A stretch of 64,000 nucleotides of DNA from Hysterangium stoloniferum (Eukaryota > Basidiomycota > Agaricomycetes > Hysterangiales > Hysterangiaceae), in NCBI GenBank assembly GCA_015178975.1, contig WHVD01000148.1, positions 1-64,000 of the forward strand, read 5' to 3'. A model generated the notes under the pieces. That model saw only the letters and a program-made list of their open reading frames with translations, was not told where the DNA came from and made no database searches. The first letter of the stretch is position 1. Every line of letters begins with the position of its first letter. This document shows positions 11,205 through 23,045 of the stretch, one piece after another. Both the position numbers and the translations under genes were made by a program.

Positions 11205-11690
11205 ATGACTTGCATATGCTTTCATTGTCCTGTGTTTACCACCACTCCGGAAAGTTCAGAAGCTGAGATTGCCAAAATTGCTGAAATGTTGAAGGTAGAA
11301 GAACTTCAACAAAAACAACAGAGGATGGAGGAGGTAAGACAACAACAAGAGGTGGAGGCAAAAGAGTTAATGTGGGAGTTGAGAGAGGTGGAAGAGGTGG
11401 AAGAGGTGGAAAACAGGAGTTAGAGTGGATTGAGGCAGAGAGAAAGAAGGAGGAGCAGAGGAAGGATGGTCTCAGAAAATAGCAGAGGATTGGAGGTTGT
11501 GGGATGAGGTGGAGAAGAGATGGCAGGATGCTGAGGTGGAAGAACAGAGGCTGAAAGAGAAATGGGATGGAAAAGTGAGTGAACCAGTAATGTTCTGTGT
11601 GTCTCTGATAATGGAAGACAACAGTGGAAAGCCAATAAAGTGGATGAGGAGGAAGAGGCTGGGCCTTCAAGTCCAAAGGTAAGTAATTTT
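11205..11690 (+). pseudogene. Gag-like N-terminal remnant behind the LTR
   Basis: A short open frame beginning at 11,205 (MTCICFHCPVF) runs into a strongly Glu/Gln/Arg-rich coiled-coil-like stretch (EELQQKQQRMEEVRQQQEVE) and stops at 11,423. The same composition continues in another frame to about 11,680. Charged coiled-coil leaders of this kind are common at the start of Gag in fungal LTR elements, and the position 175 bp after an LTR fits. No knuckle, protease or polymerase follows. Gag is inference; the coiled-coil composition is what is seen. Confidence 0.45.
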
Positions 11691-12493
11691 GTAAAAGTTC
11701 TGGAAGATCACTAATATCTGTCATGTAACAGGTAAATTTGATATCCATTACTCAAGCCTCCAACTAATTGTCATGCTACAGTACATTTTACCACCCACAA
11801 TATTATCACTAGGTTTGGATGCATGTATTCAACATATGAACATTACTGGTTATTCAACCATTGCTGTTTGATACATGTAGTCAGGATAGCTATCTGTGAA
11901 TGAACAGTAAAAAAACTCAAGTTGCATGCTTTTTCTTAGATAAATTAGTTTAAGACAATTTTAACTGCACATGCACAGCTGTGCTATATTTTGATCATGT
12001 GCAGTTATTAAGTAAGCAACCTTAATTCTATATGCAGTAATGTGCAGTTGTACAGTATCATCTCTATGTATTTAAACAGCAGAGCTGATTTATGAAAATA
12101 TAGCCTTTTGAACCCCCTAAACTAGACAACCTTGTCTCCTTTGCATTTGTGCATCTTATTCCACCTGTTCCAGGTTTACAAGATCTTACCTTTCTCAGGT
12201 TAATGAGAATTCCTCTTATTGTTAATGTAACTTATCTTAGTTACATACTCCAAACAAAAGCTATTCATTCATTGCCTAATATTCCCTTCCATCTTTGGCT
12301 ACTATTAAATAAGAACCTGTCAAGACCTGTTCCTGGGAACTCCATGGAGTATCTCCGGATATTATATTAAGGTTCCAAACCACCTTCCAGACCAGTATCA
12401 AGATCCGGAATCCACCAGAACCTGACCCTCATCCCTCAAGTACCCTTTTACTCACATCCCATTCTGTCAGTCTGCCTCCAACTAGACATCTTC
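11691..12493. other. No recognisable gene
   Basis: About 800 bp of AT-rich sequence with only short frames. No motif, terminal repeat or target duplication was recognised. Confidence 0.45.
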
Positions 12494-13092
12494 TGTTATG
12501 ACCTGGAATCCATTGGACTCCCCCCTTTGACATTTGACTTCTTTACATGTTCTTAGTCATCTCCTGAACCAAACTCCGACCAGACTCGGTGGGACATTTC
12601 TCAGAAAGATGTGTTCAGAATAATTACCAGAAAATCTGTGGGACTGGAGATCTTTGTTTGGAACTTAACAGTAGATTCAAACTGCAACTCGTCACTCATT
12701 TACCTTATCTGACAACATGTTTTAATTTCCCCATTCATTTGTTCACAGTTCTACATCAGCATTGCATTACTTATCTTTTACAGAATTGCTTGTGTTTTCA
12801 GACTTCATTCAGACTTCCAGATGCAGAGATAAGTCAATGGCTGAAGCTGATCCCATTTTACTCAGATCCACTCTTTTGCCCTGCCCCGATCCTTGCTTTT
12901 GTCCCCTGGTTTGCTCGGCTCCCAATTATTCCTGGATTTTCTAGATAGGCTATTTCCCTACTAGTCACCATATTGTCAGATTTCCCCCAGACTGATGACC
13001 TGGGGACTCCATGGGACATTTCCCAGAAAGATGTGTTCGGAATAATTACCAGAAAATCCACAGGACTGGAGATCTTTGTTTGGAACTTAACA
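12494..13092 (-). repeat. Two LTR-like fragments of the TGTTAAG superfamily, minus orientation
   Basis: An 80-90 bp block is present twice as a direct repeat, at about 12,588-12,670 and 13,010-13,092. On the minus strand each copy begins TGTTAAGTTCCAAACAAAG and runs to a fully similar 'catctttctgggaaatgtcc' block. The left copy is bounded on its far side by tgttatgacc (12,494), the complement of the superfamily end GGTCATAACA, giving a 177-bp LTR-like unit. The pair could be a miniature LTR element or two truncated LTRs. No matching target duplication was found. Confidence 0.5.
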
Positions 13093-13319
13093 GAACCCTA
13101 AACTAATAGTCTATTGACAAACTCACCCCTTTCATATATTACAAGTCAGTTCTTTAAGTTACTGCTAAGTATCTAAGGATTCTTGGCATAAGTGATACAT
13201 CACAAATTGGTGGAGAGAATGAGAACTGTCAGTCAGACTGTTAATTTTAGCATTTTTGTTATTCACAGGCAAGAACAACCATAAGAAATGAACAAGACAT
13301 ACCATGAGAAGATAAACAA

Positions 13320-14103
13320 CTGGTGATGTCCCACAAGTCCTCCCATAGTCCTGAGGACAGAAGAATGGCTCAGTCACAGGACAAAAGCCCAGCCTGCACT
13401 CCAGAGGATCAGTTAAGACATCTGAACTTGACTATTCCAATGACCCCACTCACCAATTTTACCAGCCTTCCCAGAGGCCAGGGAGATGAGAAGCTTTCAG
13501 TAGGTCCTGGAAATGTGACCTACTTGTTAATTAATCCAGCATGGCTTTGAAGAACCATTGCAGGTGATGGACTCATGGAACAACAATGTGAGCTACTTTT
13601 GAACATCAGGCATGAAGTCATGCCAAAGGCTAAAAGACCACCAGTTGTCCTGTTGCCTAGGCATGCTGAATCTTTAGTCAAGGATGTTTTGGACTGGTTA
13701 GAAATATTTTTACTGGTAATTCTGATAGAATATGACCTTCCAGAAACAGAGATGTCATACTTCACAGATCTGATATGATTTCAACAATTGAGCCAACAAT
13801 TGATAGGGTATTTGGACTGCTCAGAAAGTCATTTGTGAAGGAAAGGCTTAGAAGTACCAAGTTTGCCTGAATGGGGAGCAAACAACAATCCCTTGGAGGC
13901 TTGGAATGCCAACAACTTCAAGTTAATAGTGGTCATGTATAGAGAGGATGTCAAAAACTTGCTGGGATTCCCTTTCTAGAGCAGCACACTAATCCCAAGT
14001 CAATTCAAGCCAAGTGAGCCTGTTAGTGAACCTAAGCTGTCAGGAATAGAGGGAATACATTCTTCTACACCAGTGGAGCACCAAATCAAGTGAATTGGCA
14101 GGG
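13320..14103 (+). pseudogene. Gag N-terminal fragment of the second gypsy element
   Basis: Broken plus-strand frames align with the Gag start of the frame at 720-4202: HLNLTIPMTPLTNF matches FLNVTIPASPIQRF, and WGANNNPLEAWNANNF matches WGSDNNPLIAWNANDF, followed by a shared YRE(D/E)V(K/E)NLL. The frame at 13,323-13,550 holds the first part, 13,575-13,778 the middle and the frame near 13,870-14,093 the rest. In-frame stops are present. It ends at the target site caggg of the next insertion and resumes at 17,759. Confidence 0.8.
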
Positions 14104-17100
14104 TGTTAAGTTCTGAACAAAGGATCTGGAAGTCCTGTGGAGTTTCTGGTAATTATTCCAAACACTTTCTGGGAATGTCCCATGGAGTCCCTGGGTAATA
14201 TGTAGTTCAGGGAGTTTCCAGGGATTAGTACAGGCAGTGTCAGAATAATTACCAGAGTAACTGGGATGGACTGGGCTTCAGCTTATGTGCTGTGCCCTTG
14301 TACACTCATTTGGGTGTCCATATTTTGAGCTGATGGAATGCCTACAAGGAAGATGTAGATTCCAGAGTTCCCATGGGAGTTCCAGGAATTGACATGCAGA
14401 CATATGAGAGGAGTTGAGACTGGATCAGGATGTATTTGGGGTGTAACTAGTTCAAGATTCAAACTGGATTGTAAGTACATGAGTATGGAAGACTTATATA
14501 TGTAGACTGTGAAATGTAATAATATCAAATCTGGTAATAATGAGGGGCATAACAATTAAACATAAAACAAAACAAGTAAATACTAAACTGGGAATTTGGG
14601 ATGGGATGGAATGGAAGTGGAGAACAAACTAGACAGGTCATTAGACCATAATGGGAGTGGGGTTCTATGCTCTGTTAGAGGGGTTCTGGGAGTCTGTGAG
14701 GTATCAGCATTATCTCAGAAGGTTCTCTTAATTTTCTTTGAATTATTTAATATTTTCTCGAATTTATTGTATTTTTATTATATTTTTATTGTGAAATATA
14801 AGGCCTAATTCCATTTATTCATAACAATGACATCTTAAACTCTTGAGCCAAAGTTAAAGGATCCAGTCCTCTACTATTTGACTACTGTCCCTTAAAGGTT
14901 AAACAAAGAAACAAAGTGATAAAATATATGACAGTGCTTGCAGTTAGTGTATCAGACTAAGGCTATTATTATCCTTAGGATGATGAGATAAGCTTCTGAG
15001 CTGTGCAGTAAAATATATGTGAGATAAGTTAGATTTTATTGGAAACTTGGCCCTTCTTATATACATTTTGAGAACTAAATAATTAACTATTTATTTATTT
15101 TATGAGGTCATTATTTAGATCATAATGACCTCATAATCTACTTATTTTTTACCCTTTATTTATCTTATGACTCCCCTCTCTGAGACAAGGGTTCCAACCT
15201 TTTGTGTTACGACCGTGTCACAACCCTATCGGTCCCGAGGTTATCACCACTTGTCAACGTTTCAAGTCACCATTGAGGAAACCATCGGCCCCGAAGCTGA
15301 CGAATGTTTTCGCGAAGATCAAACTCCGTTTACGCCCACGTCAAAATAACTCGTATTGTCTGGTCAAACTTTGATATGTCCCCTTTATTATGTTGATCCG
15401 TTCAATCTTATGCTTCGCATATGTCTATCTATATTTGTAGTCCTTGAACTATTTCCTTTTATCGTAATCCCGCTCTTGGTTATCATCGGCCTCCGAACTA
15501 ATCATAAACTTCCCGTTCCTAGTCAAGCTTATTGTTAATACCGTGTTCCACCCTTCTCCCCATTAGTATTTTCCAGATGCCTGTTACTTGTATATGAACC
15601 CGCTGTAGTTGTAGTCACTAGGCAATCAGAATATCGACTCAGAATACCCTCATACGCCTGTATCAGTCTCATACTAAGAATCCCCCCATCCGCCTTCGCG
15701 TGCGCTCGCCCACTCCCGGCCCCGACCCCTTGGCCTGACGCTCGACTTGTCCTTCGATTCTGATCGGTATCATGCCGAAAGGTACTCATTAGGATTAGTC
15801 TTCGCCCGCCCGGAATTTAAGGACACCCTACGGATATTTGCGAGGGTGCAGCACATAAGCTGAAGCCAAGTCCTTCCGATCAGTCCCTGTCGGCCACCGA
15901 CATTAGTCAGTTTTCAGTTCTTAACATTTTGCTTGAACATGAAGGTTCAAGGCCACAGTCCTGGGACAGAAGCAATTGCTGAGTCAGCAGAATCAAATAA
16001 TGACTCGAGTATGTCGTTACAGTCACAAATGTGACTGTATGATATCCTGAGGTCAGAGGCTTATCTAAGAAGTCACATGACACTAAAAAAAGTGCACATA
16101 GGAGCAAGTAATGTGCTGAGAAGCAATAACTAAGTAAATAAAATATAAATAATTAGTTAAAAATTATGATCAATTAATTAAGATATAATAGCATTATATG
16201 AGCTCATATATGCTATTATTATGTAAATAACATAAGATTTATTGCTAGCTCTAAACCCTAGAATTAGCATATCTTAACCCTAAGTAGCTAGGTGGCACTG
16301 CCATGGAAACCAGCAGAGTCATGGATTACATACTAATAAGGTATCTCTAACCCTTATAGTATGCAATCTACCCCATCTCCTTGACTACATATTGAGGGAG
16401 ATGACTCATTGGTGAGTCATATCAATATGACTATGCAATGAGTTATGATCAGAGCTATGACTCAGATACATAGTCATAGCTGGTTGGATGACTCTGAAAT
16501 ACACTTATGAGTCAAGTATGGGAAATACTGACTCATTCTCCTAGTCACATTACTTAGTAAGCAGGATCCTGGACTAGTATAAATACAGGCTCAAATCATG
16601 TATTTAGGATATCATTCAATATCACATCACTTGCTCATTTAGCTACACTTGCCTACTAGGTCCACACATTGTGCTTAAGTTGAGTACTCTCCTTGCCAAT
16701 CTGTTGACCATCTTGTTTCCTTGAGTTGAGCTTTCTCCTTGGAAAAGGGACATGGGCACATAGTTGAATAAAAGTGGATACTGATTTAATTGACAAAACT
16801 CCTACATACATATTAATTTGAATTTGAATCTCCTTTCTCAAGCTATGCTACTTAACTCAAGTAAAAAGAGTTTACAAGTATGCTAAATAGTAATAATACA
16901 TTACAAGCACCTATACTTGCAGAATCTAGAACTCTTTGTCAGCAACTTTTGAACTTAGCTAATCATCTAAGTTCCAAGCTACCCTTTAGGCTTATTAATT
17001 ACATAATAAACCTAATAAGTATTCTTACTGAAATCCCTGCCAACACTTAGATTATTCAAGGCCCATCCCCTAAGCTAGTGAATTAATCAAGTACAAGCAC

Positions 17101-17753
17101 ACAAGAAATTCAATACAAATTATTTTCTCTATTAATAAATTATTTAACACCTTGTTAAATATCTATTAATAGCTACAAATAAGCATACAAGAAACTGAAG
17201 CTTTATATCAAGTCTCTGCTAAGTTACTGTGCATATACTCAGCTTCTAGCCCCTATTCTCAAGGAATAGTTGTTTATTTGCTAAAAGAGTTACATATTGT
17301 TCTTTTGAACCTTTCAATAATCAAAATAAGCCTTGATTTGAGTTGTTTAAGCTTAATAGCACAGCTCATTAATCTATCAGTATTTAAATTACTGGACCTT
17401 TGCTTATTTTATTGTTGAAGCTCTGTAACACTATAGCATATATTGAGCTATCTGAGAGAAGCCCCTAAATACATTACAGAGTCTGGTCAGAGTCCAGTGA
17501 GGGGCACAGAGAGTCAGGTATACACAGGTTGTTGTGTGGGTCCAGTGGAGTCCAAGGACTGGTGCATGAGACACAGTGTCAGATATAAACAGGTTGATGT
17601 GCAGGTCTGGCAGGGTCCAACGACTGTGCATATAGGGTGACATGTGGGTCCCAGCAGGTAATCTGGTTGTAACTGTACCTTGGGTATGATATATGTAGAG
17701 AGTCAGGTGCATAGGATGGGGTCTGGAATCCAGTGGGTTTTCTGGTCCTAACA
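14104..17753 (+). mobile_element. LTR element inserted in gag, TSD caggg
   Basis: The limits are set by two independent signs. An exact 5-bp duplication, caggg, lies on both sides (14,099-14,103 and 17,754-17,758), and the interrupted Gag homology resumes in register right after it (GLENTQRRIPK at about 17,800 aligns with GFESIRRRLAE in the first element). The ends are TGTTAAGTTCTG and GGTCCTAACA. The first 451 bp (14,104-14,554, ending GGGGCATAACA) look like a 5' LTR with the superfamily motif GGCTTCAGCTTATGTGCTG. I cannot align a second LTR convincingly, so the 3' LTR is diverged or short. The internal part carries no recognisable protein and holds a solo LTR at 15,205-15,926. It is therefore non-autonomous. 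Confidence 0.75.
15205..15926 (-). repeat. Solo LTR, TGTTAAG superfamily, TSD ttttg
   Basis: A 722-bp sequence reading TGTTACGACC...TTCTTAACA on the plus strand, flanked by an exact 5-bp duplication, ttttg (15,200-15,204 and 15,927-15,931). On the minus strand it starts TGTTAAGAACTG, has the motif CTTCAGCTTATGTGCTG about 80 bp in, and ends GGTCGTAACA, so minus is the likely transcription orientation. A second copy lies at 25,862-27,219. It still holds many CpG sites, unlike the AT-rich element it sits in, suggesting a later insertion. Confidence 0.92.
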
Positions 17754-17758
17754 CAGGG

Positions 17759-19034
17759 CATCCAATGACAATCCCTTTATAAAGAAATGTGAGCCTAAAA
17801 TGACAGGGTTAGAAAATACACAAAGAAGGATACCCAAGCTGCAATTCAGACCTTGTCTTGAATCCTATACTCTGGGAGTGTACACTATGCATCTGACCCT
17901 AATGACTAACACAAATTGATTATCTGAGATGTTTCTACAACCAGATCAGCAAGACCTACCAATTCAAGGTCATTGGGACCCACTTGGTAACCCTCAGTAT
18001 CAAGGGAATACAACAGGAGGAAATCCACCTTTGGATAGTTCTAGTAGCAGCAGAGACAGTAAAGACAGTAACTATAAGAGTAATAGACCATGTAGTCAGT
18101 TATTGTTTAATAAGGCTCAAATGGCAAAACCATCATTACCAGATAAATCACAAGAACATTTGGATCAAGAGCACTTCAATCTAAAGTTAAAACATGATAT
18201 CATTCCTAAATGGGACAGAAATTCAGATACTTTAGCCAAATGGATAATAAGATTAATAACTTATCTGAACACAGTAGTCACATCTACATACAGTTAGGAC
18301 AAATAGTGCCAATCTGATTGGAGAAAGATGCCAATCTATGGTATTGGTCATTAAGTAATCAAGAAAGATGCACTGCAAGCCAAAACTGGGGAACTCTATG
18401 GGATATGATATGTTCCTTTTATATGAACTGGGGTTGGCTAGATAAGCAGAAAAGTCAGGCAAATAGAGCTCATTATCAATAAATGGGGCATTCACATGAA
18501 AGCCCTATGAACTACTATATTTGCAAAACCCAACTGTTAAATCTGGTTTACACAATGTCGGACACTGACATCATGATGGAGGTAATGAACAATGCACCTA
18601 AATTTTGGACAACTATTTTAGATCCTCACAGGTGTTATAATCTAAGTGAATTTTCAGCTGCAATAAAATATCACAAAGATAGCTTAGAGGAAGAACCTTT
18701 CCTCTCACCTGGGTCATCTATAGATAAACAAATTAGATATTTGGAGCAAATAGCAAGAGATTCTCACAGTAATACCTCTGGTTGAAACTACTCTCCCAGA
18801 ATGAGTAATCCCAATCCACACCAAATAATGAGAGCTTGCCTTATAGGTAGTAGTCCCCATTTGGGCAAGCCATTGTTCCCAAGAGACAATTTTACAATAT
18901 CAAAGGAGAAGATGCCTGAGATGAAAGAAGCTAGGCCCTGTCAGCATTGTGGTAGTGGTAAACATTGGGATAATGAATGCATGCATGCACAGTAAGGAAC
19001 TCAATAGGTAAGGGCCAATCCAGCCAGGCATATA
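17759..19034 (+). pseudogene. Gag middle part and zinc knuckle of the second gypsy element
   Basis: The homology resumes at 17,759 and runs through frames at 17,929-18,297 (HFNLKLKHDIIPKWDRNSDT against HFDLKLKPDVVPKWDGDPDT), 18,483-18,785 (MSDTDIMMEVMNNAPKFWTT against MSDSEVMMEVMNGAPKFWTT) and 18,801-18,995, ending in the knuckle CQHCGSGKHWDNEC. Stops and frameshifts separate the frames. The fragment ends at the TA site where the mariner element inserted. Nucleic-acid-binding capsid precursor in origin, now non-functional. Confidence 0.85.
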
Positions 19035-19246
19035 CAGTGGGTCAAAAAACTGCCCCAATGTTTGTGTATTTTAGAAAGATTGATATTGTGTGAAGGAATG
19101 ACATCAGCAAAGATTCTGAAGAATTCACATGATATACTAGAACATGTTGGCTATCTACCAACTTAAGAAATCATGTGATTCCAATCAAAACTCATTGCTC
19201 AATAAATTAAACAGAATAATCACTCGTTGGGGCAGTTTTTTGACCC
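19035..19246 (+). repeat. Left terminal inverted repeat of the mariner element
   Basis: Matches 20,428-20,639 in inverted orientation over about 212 bp. The inner edge (ggggcagttttttgaccc) is itself an inverted copy of the outer edge (gggtcaaaaaactgcccc), so each terminal repeat is bounded by a small inverted pair. Confidence 0.92.
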
Positions 19247-19262
19247 TCTATTATTTTACAAT

Positions 19263-20279
19263 CTAATACTTTGCATGACCCCCCTTTGCCTTTAAAACTG
19301 CCTGTATCCTCCTAGGCATGCTTTCTATTAGCTTCTGGCATGTCTCTGGTGGTATTTCAGTCCACTCCTTTGCCACCCTATCCCATAATTCATGTACTCC
19401 TTTGGGTGGTATGTCATATTGTTGGAGTTTGGCCTTGAGGTGTTGCCAGAGGTGTTCAATGGGATTTAGATCAGGGGATTGGGCAGGCCACTTCATGGGA
19501 ATTATGTTATTGTCAGAAAACCACTGGTCTGCCTTTTTGAGATATGTTTTGGATCATTGTCTTGTTGGAAGTACCAGTTATCCTCAGCCATCTCCAAACT
19601 TTCAATGCTCTCCTCCACTCCCTCCTCCAAAATCTCACAATACTGCACTGCATCCATGTTCCCCTGCATCTCTATCAGGTTCCCCACCCCATTCCAGCCC
19701 ATCAACCCCCAAACCATCAAGTTATTTCCCCCTCTATGTTTGACAGTTGGTGTGGTGGTCCCATCTGATACTGGTTCCTCTTGTTGCTTCCAAACATATA
19801 CCTTCCCATCTGACCCAATCCTATTCATTTTTGTCTCATCAGTGCACAACACCCTCTTCCAGTCCTCCATAGTCCAATTTTTATGGTATTGGGCAAACTT
19901 TAGATGTTGCTGATGATGAGACCCCTTGAACATAGGGACTTTCTTTTGTTGCTGACCTAAAGCCAGCTTCCTTCAACACATTCCTAACAGTCTGAGGAGT
20001 GACAGAGGTAGATATAATAGAATTTATGAATTGGATGGCTTGGACAGCATTGTCAAGCTTCCCAGAGCTGATTTGACAGATAATTGACTGTTTATCATAA
20101 GGGAAAAGCTTGGAAGAATGGCCGCCAGGATGATTTTCCTTATCCCTCTCTACCTCCCTACTGATCCTGCCAATAGTACCCTTCCCCAGGCCAGTCCTAG
20201 GTTGAATTTGACAATAGGAATACGCCTCACTGAGGAGAGAAACAACAGAAGAATGCTTTTCAGTAGAGATGGATTTCAT
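19263..20279 (-). pseudogene. Tc1/mariner transposase, two frameshifts
   Basis: Transcribed right to left within the transposon. The N-terminal part (20,279 to about 19,925) starts MKSISTEKHSSVVSLL and contains a helix-turn-helix-like segment and RTGLGKGTIGRISREV. The frame shifts near 19,930. The middle part carries the first catalytic aspartate (LCTDETKMNRIGSDG) and the second (YFQQDNDPKHIS). A lost A in an A-run near 19,535 shifts the frame again, and the last part has WPAQSPDLNPIEHLW with the third acidic residue, a spacing typical of DD34E/D enzymes. The stop is at 19,263. DNA cut-and-paste enzyme in origin; both frameshifts make it inactive here unless read through. Confidence 0.92.
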
Positions 20280-20427
20280 AGTGGTGGTAAGGAGTCAAGG
20301 AGATGAATGAACAAAGTTCAACATGCCAAATTGATACAAATAAGGTCACATGACATGTTGATGATTCACATGACCCACCCCTACCTTATACTAATGTGTA
20401 ACATTGAAAAGCAGAGAAAATAATAGA

Positions 20428-20639
20428 AGGTCAAAAAACTGCCCCAATGAGTGATTATTTTGTTTGATTTATTGAGCAAAGAGTTTTGATCGGAATCACA
20501 TGATTTCTTAAGTTGGTAGATAGCCAACATGTTCTAGTATATCATGTGAATTTTTCAGAATTTTTGCTGATATCATTCCTTCACACAATATCAATCTTTC
20601 TAAAATGCACAAACATTGGGGCAGTTTTTTGACCCACTG
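20428..20639 (-). repeat. Right terminal inverted repeat of the mariner element
   Basis: Inverted partner of 19,035-19,246, with a few substitutions between the arms. Its outer end is ttttttgacccactg, followed by the TA target. Confidence 0.92.
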
Positions 20640-21425
20640 TAGAGGAGGACCACCAAGCTCTTAATGAATATGAGCGAGCATATTTGAGTGATAGTAGTAA
20701 TGATGAAGGGGAGACACCAACTAATTTCCAAGAAGAAACTTTTGGTGATGACAAGACAGCTGTAGAGGCTACAGTATCTGCTCTCCATACTTGTGCAAAT
20801 CAACAGATGATTGCACATATGCCTAATCAGCAAAAGTCCACCAAAGATGACCTGGTGGTGAAATCGAGGATGTCCACATTGCTATGCCAAAACTGGGAAC
20901 AGGGAATCCTCAAGATGAAGGCATGTGTCAATCAAGCAGTAACACAAATATATGACATCATGAAATTGCCACGGATTATGGCCCAACCACCTGGTTGTTC
21001 ATTTTTGGGTGTTCAAGCTATTAGCACTGTTGGATGGGTTAGTAACTATAAACAAAATGAGTTGAAAATAATTATTGACTCAGGTGCTGATATTACCCTG
21101 ATATCCCATACCTCCTCTCTAATCTGACTCCAAAACCCAAGGTTAAAATTAGTCTAGCATGTCAACTTACTTCAAGTCACAGGCACAGCCACTATATCTG
21201 GATATGTCAGTTTATCTATGTATTTTCTTTGACACCAACAGTGGTCCAGTACAACTTGAGGTAGAAGCCTATATAGTGAAAGGTATGATAATGCTGTTCA
21301 TCCTTGGCAATGACTTTGCTGACCAGTATACCATTTCTGTCATTAGAAATGAACAGGTACCATGTTAAGCTTTGGTGATTGGGAAGAATGATCAAGGTTG
21401 AAATGTCCATAGATGAGAATCTAAG
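20640..21425 (+). pseudogene. Gag end and protease of the second gypsy element
   Basis: Homology continues across the mariner insertion: acidic linker (LNEYERAYLSDSS), then IIDSGADITLISHTS (protease motif, frame at 20,684-21,127) and VKGMIMLFILGNDFADQYTI (frame at 21,159-21,368), matching the first element's VKGMTTPFILGNDFADQYAL. A frameshift lies near 21,130. Nothing of RT or integrase follows, because an LTR of another family begins at 21,426. Confidence 0.85.
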
Positions 21426-22479
21426 TGTGAGAGGTACCCTTTTCATGGGGTTGTAACTATCTTATCAGACTATATTCCCCATAATTTTCTCTTATTTCCT
21501 ACTATTTTTTCTATTGTCTAATTCTTTGATTACATGCTTTTATTGTAGTTTGAAGATCTATGTACACCTGTGGGTACATAGACCTTATGAGCACTTACCT
21601 GTTGTCACACTTATGTACACTAGTAGGCATAGTTAGAAAGACAGACACTTTTACCCCATAACCACGACTTGCCCAGACACCCTTTTTAGTGTCCTGCAAG
21701 TTGTGATTGGGGTATCATCTCAGCCATCTTGAATGGCTTTCAACTCGAACTTGCAATCACTATCTAGCTTCATACTGAATAGTCAAAGCTCAAACTATAA
21801 TTGGCTTCAACTCACATTTCACATTACTTGTATCATCCATTTTCCCCCTTAACTCATTACTTCATTAACTCACTCCTTAGAATCATACTATAAGGTCAAT
21901 TCTACTTTCCTTTAGTTCATCATAGTTGTCTTACAGCTACTAAAGTCGACTAAAAATATTTTACTATCTATACTGTATTGTACTTCAATAGTCAATATAT
22001 TGTTGTGTCATACCTAGACAGTCAATATCCTTTGTATATAGAGTGGTCAGAACTTCCACAACTCTTCACAGTGGTGATCTGGGACAGACCATTCTTTTCC
22101 TACAAAGAAAATGTTTTATAAAAAAAAAAGGAAACTACGGGTAAGGAACAAGTTGCAATACCTTCAGTGGGATCAAGCAGTTCTCTTCTGCAATGAAGAC
22201 CCGCCAGTAACATTATGATGAGAAAGCCCTCACTGACTTCCCAACAACAAGCAGGTTCCCCCCAAATCGAGGTAGAACCATCGACAGTTGCCTCACCCAG
22301 TTAGTCAGGACCACACTTGCCCCAGGAATGATCAAAAACACTGGAAAGAAACCCTTCACCTACACTGGAGGCACCCCAAGATTTTTGGAGTTGAAAAACC
22401 TTCAGAAAATCTTGCTATTTGGCCAAATTTTTTAAGCATTTTTTGAACACAAAAACTGTTTGAAAATTTTGAGTATTAG
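21426..22479 (+). mobile_element. TGTGAGAGG-family LTR with a short internal remnant
   Basis: The LTR is 21,426-22,070 (645 bp, TGTGAGAGGTACCC to CTCTTCACA) and is more diverged than the solo copies. Unlike them it has no matching 5-bp flanks (ctaag/gtggt). It is followed by gtggtgatctgggac, a plausible primer-binding region, and about 400 bp with a short Gag-leader-like frame from about 22,206 (MMRKPSLTSQQQAG) ended by a stop. So this is the 5' part of an element, truncated before 22,480 where another LTR begins. Confidence 0.7.
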
Positions 22480-23045
22480 TGTTAAGTGCCATGTCAGGAA
22501 CTTATTCCTGAACTATCAGAAAGTGACTGGGATCTCAGAAACTTCCAAATAAGGTCAGGACGTTGGCTTCAGCTTATGTACTGTGCTCTACCCAAACACT
22601 TGGAAGTCCTTAATTTCAGAGATGGGATTTATGCCAGAAGGATATGGATATTCAGAGTTCTGAAGAGTTCCAAATATTGAGCATACAGAAAGAAGGAAGG
22701 AATAAGAAACTAAGTTGATATCAGATCTAAGGTAAAGTACAAATTCGTGGAAACTAATATAAGTTCTCTCATTATTGTACTACAAACTGAGATCACAATA
22801 AGACAGATTCAGTAGTATTCTGAAACAGGAATACAACAAGAAGATAAGTGAATACTTGTCGACTGACAAGTGACCAAATGTGGAACAGGGATGAGATCAG
22901 GAAGTATGGGAACTACATATAAATGTTATGTAGTCAGAAGTCGGGATTGGATATTGAGGTGGGAAGTCAGATCGGAGACTTGGGGTGGAACATCAGGTGT
23001 TTCAGATAATATCAGATGTCAAAGTATCTGGGAATAGGTCATAAC
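22480..23045 (+). repeat. LTR, TGTTAAG superfamily, second copy
   Basis: Aligned end to end with 10,470-11,030 (TGTTAAGTGCC to GGTCATAACA). It carries the motif as CTTCAGCTTATGTACTG near 22,568. No 5-bp duplication is found. The tandem array begins about 90 bp downstream. Confidence 0.8.

Larger units (their letters stand above)
19035..20639 (-). mobile_element. Tc1/mariner DNA transposon with 212-bp inverted repeats, TSD TA
   Basis: The element is 1605 bp, bounded by TA on each side (19,033-19,034 and 20,640-20,641). It starts CAGTGGGTCAAAAAACTG and ends with its complement. The inverted repeats extend about 212 bp at each end. Between them lies a minus-strand transposase frame broken by two frameshifts. 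The TA target, long inverted repeats and the WPAQSPDLNPIEHLW motif place it in Tc1/mariner. It sits inside the gag-protease region of the second gypsy element, so it is younger than that element. Confidence 0.95.
13205..21425 (+). mobile_element. Second gypsy element, interrupted by two insertions and truncated at the right
   Basis: A relative of the element at 1-6472. It begins at an LTR end (gatacatcaca, 13,204) followed by aattggtggagag, the same LTR-end/primer-site junction as at 4496. Gag and protease homology is collinear with the first element but split into 13,320-14,103, 17,759-19,034 and 20,640-21,425. The gaps are exactly the 3.65-kb LTR element (TSD caggg) and the Tc1/mariner transposon (TSD TA). 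The right side is cut off by a TGTGAGAGG-family LTR at 21,426, so RT and integrase are missing. Many stops and frameshifts make it a dead copy. Confidence 0.87.

Noticed and set aside
12494..13092. A complete miniature LTR element
   Set aside because: Only about 85 bp are shared between the two ends and no target duplication was found; kept as fragments.
19318..19913. Plus-strand frames of 141 and 144 codons
   Set aside because: Antisense to the mariner transposase, whose motifs are on the minus strand.
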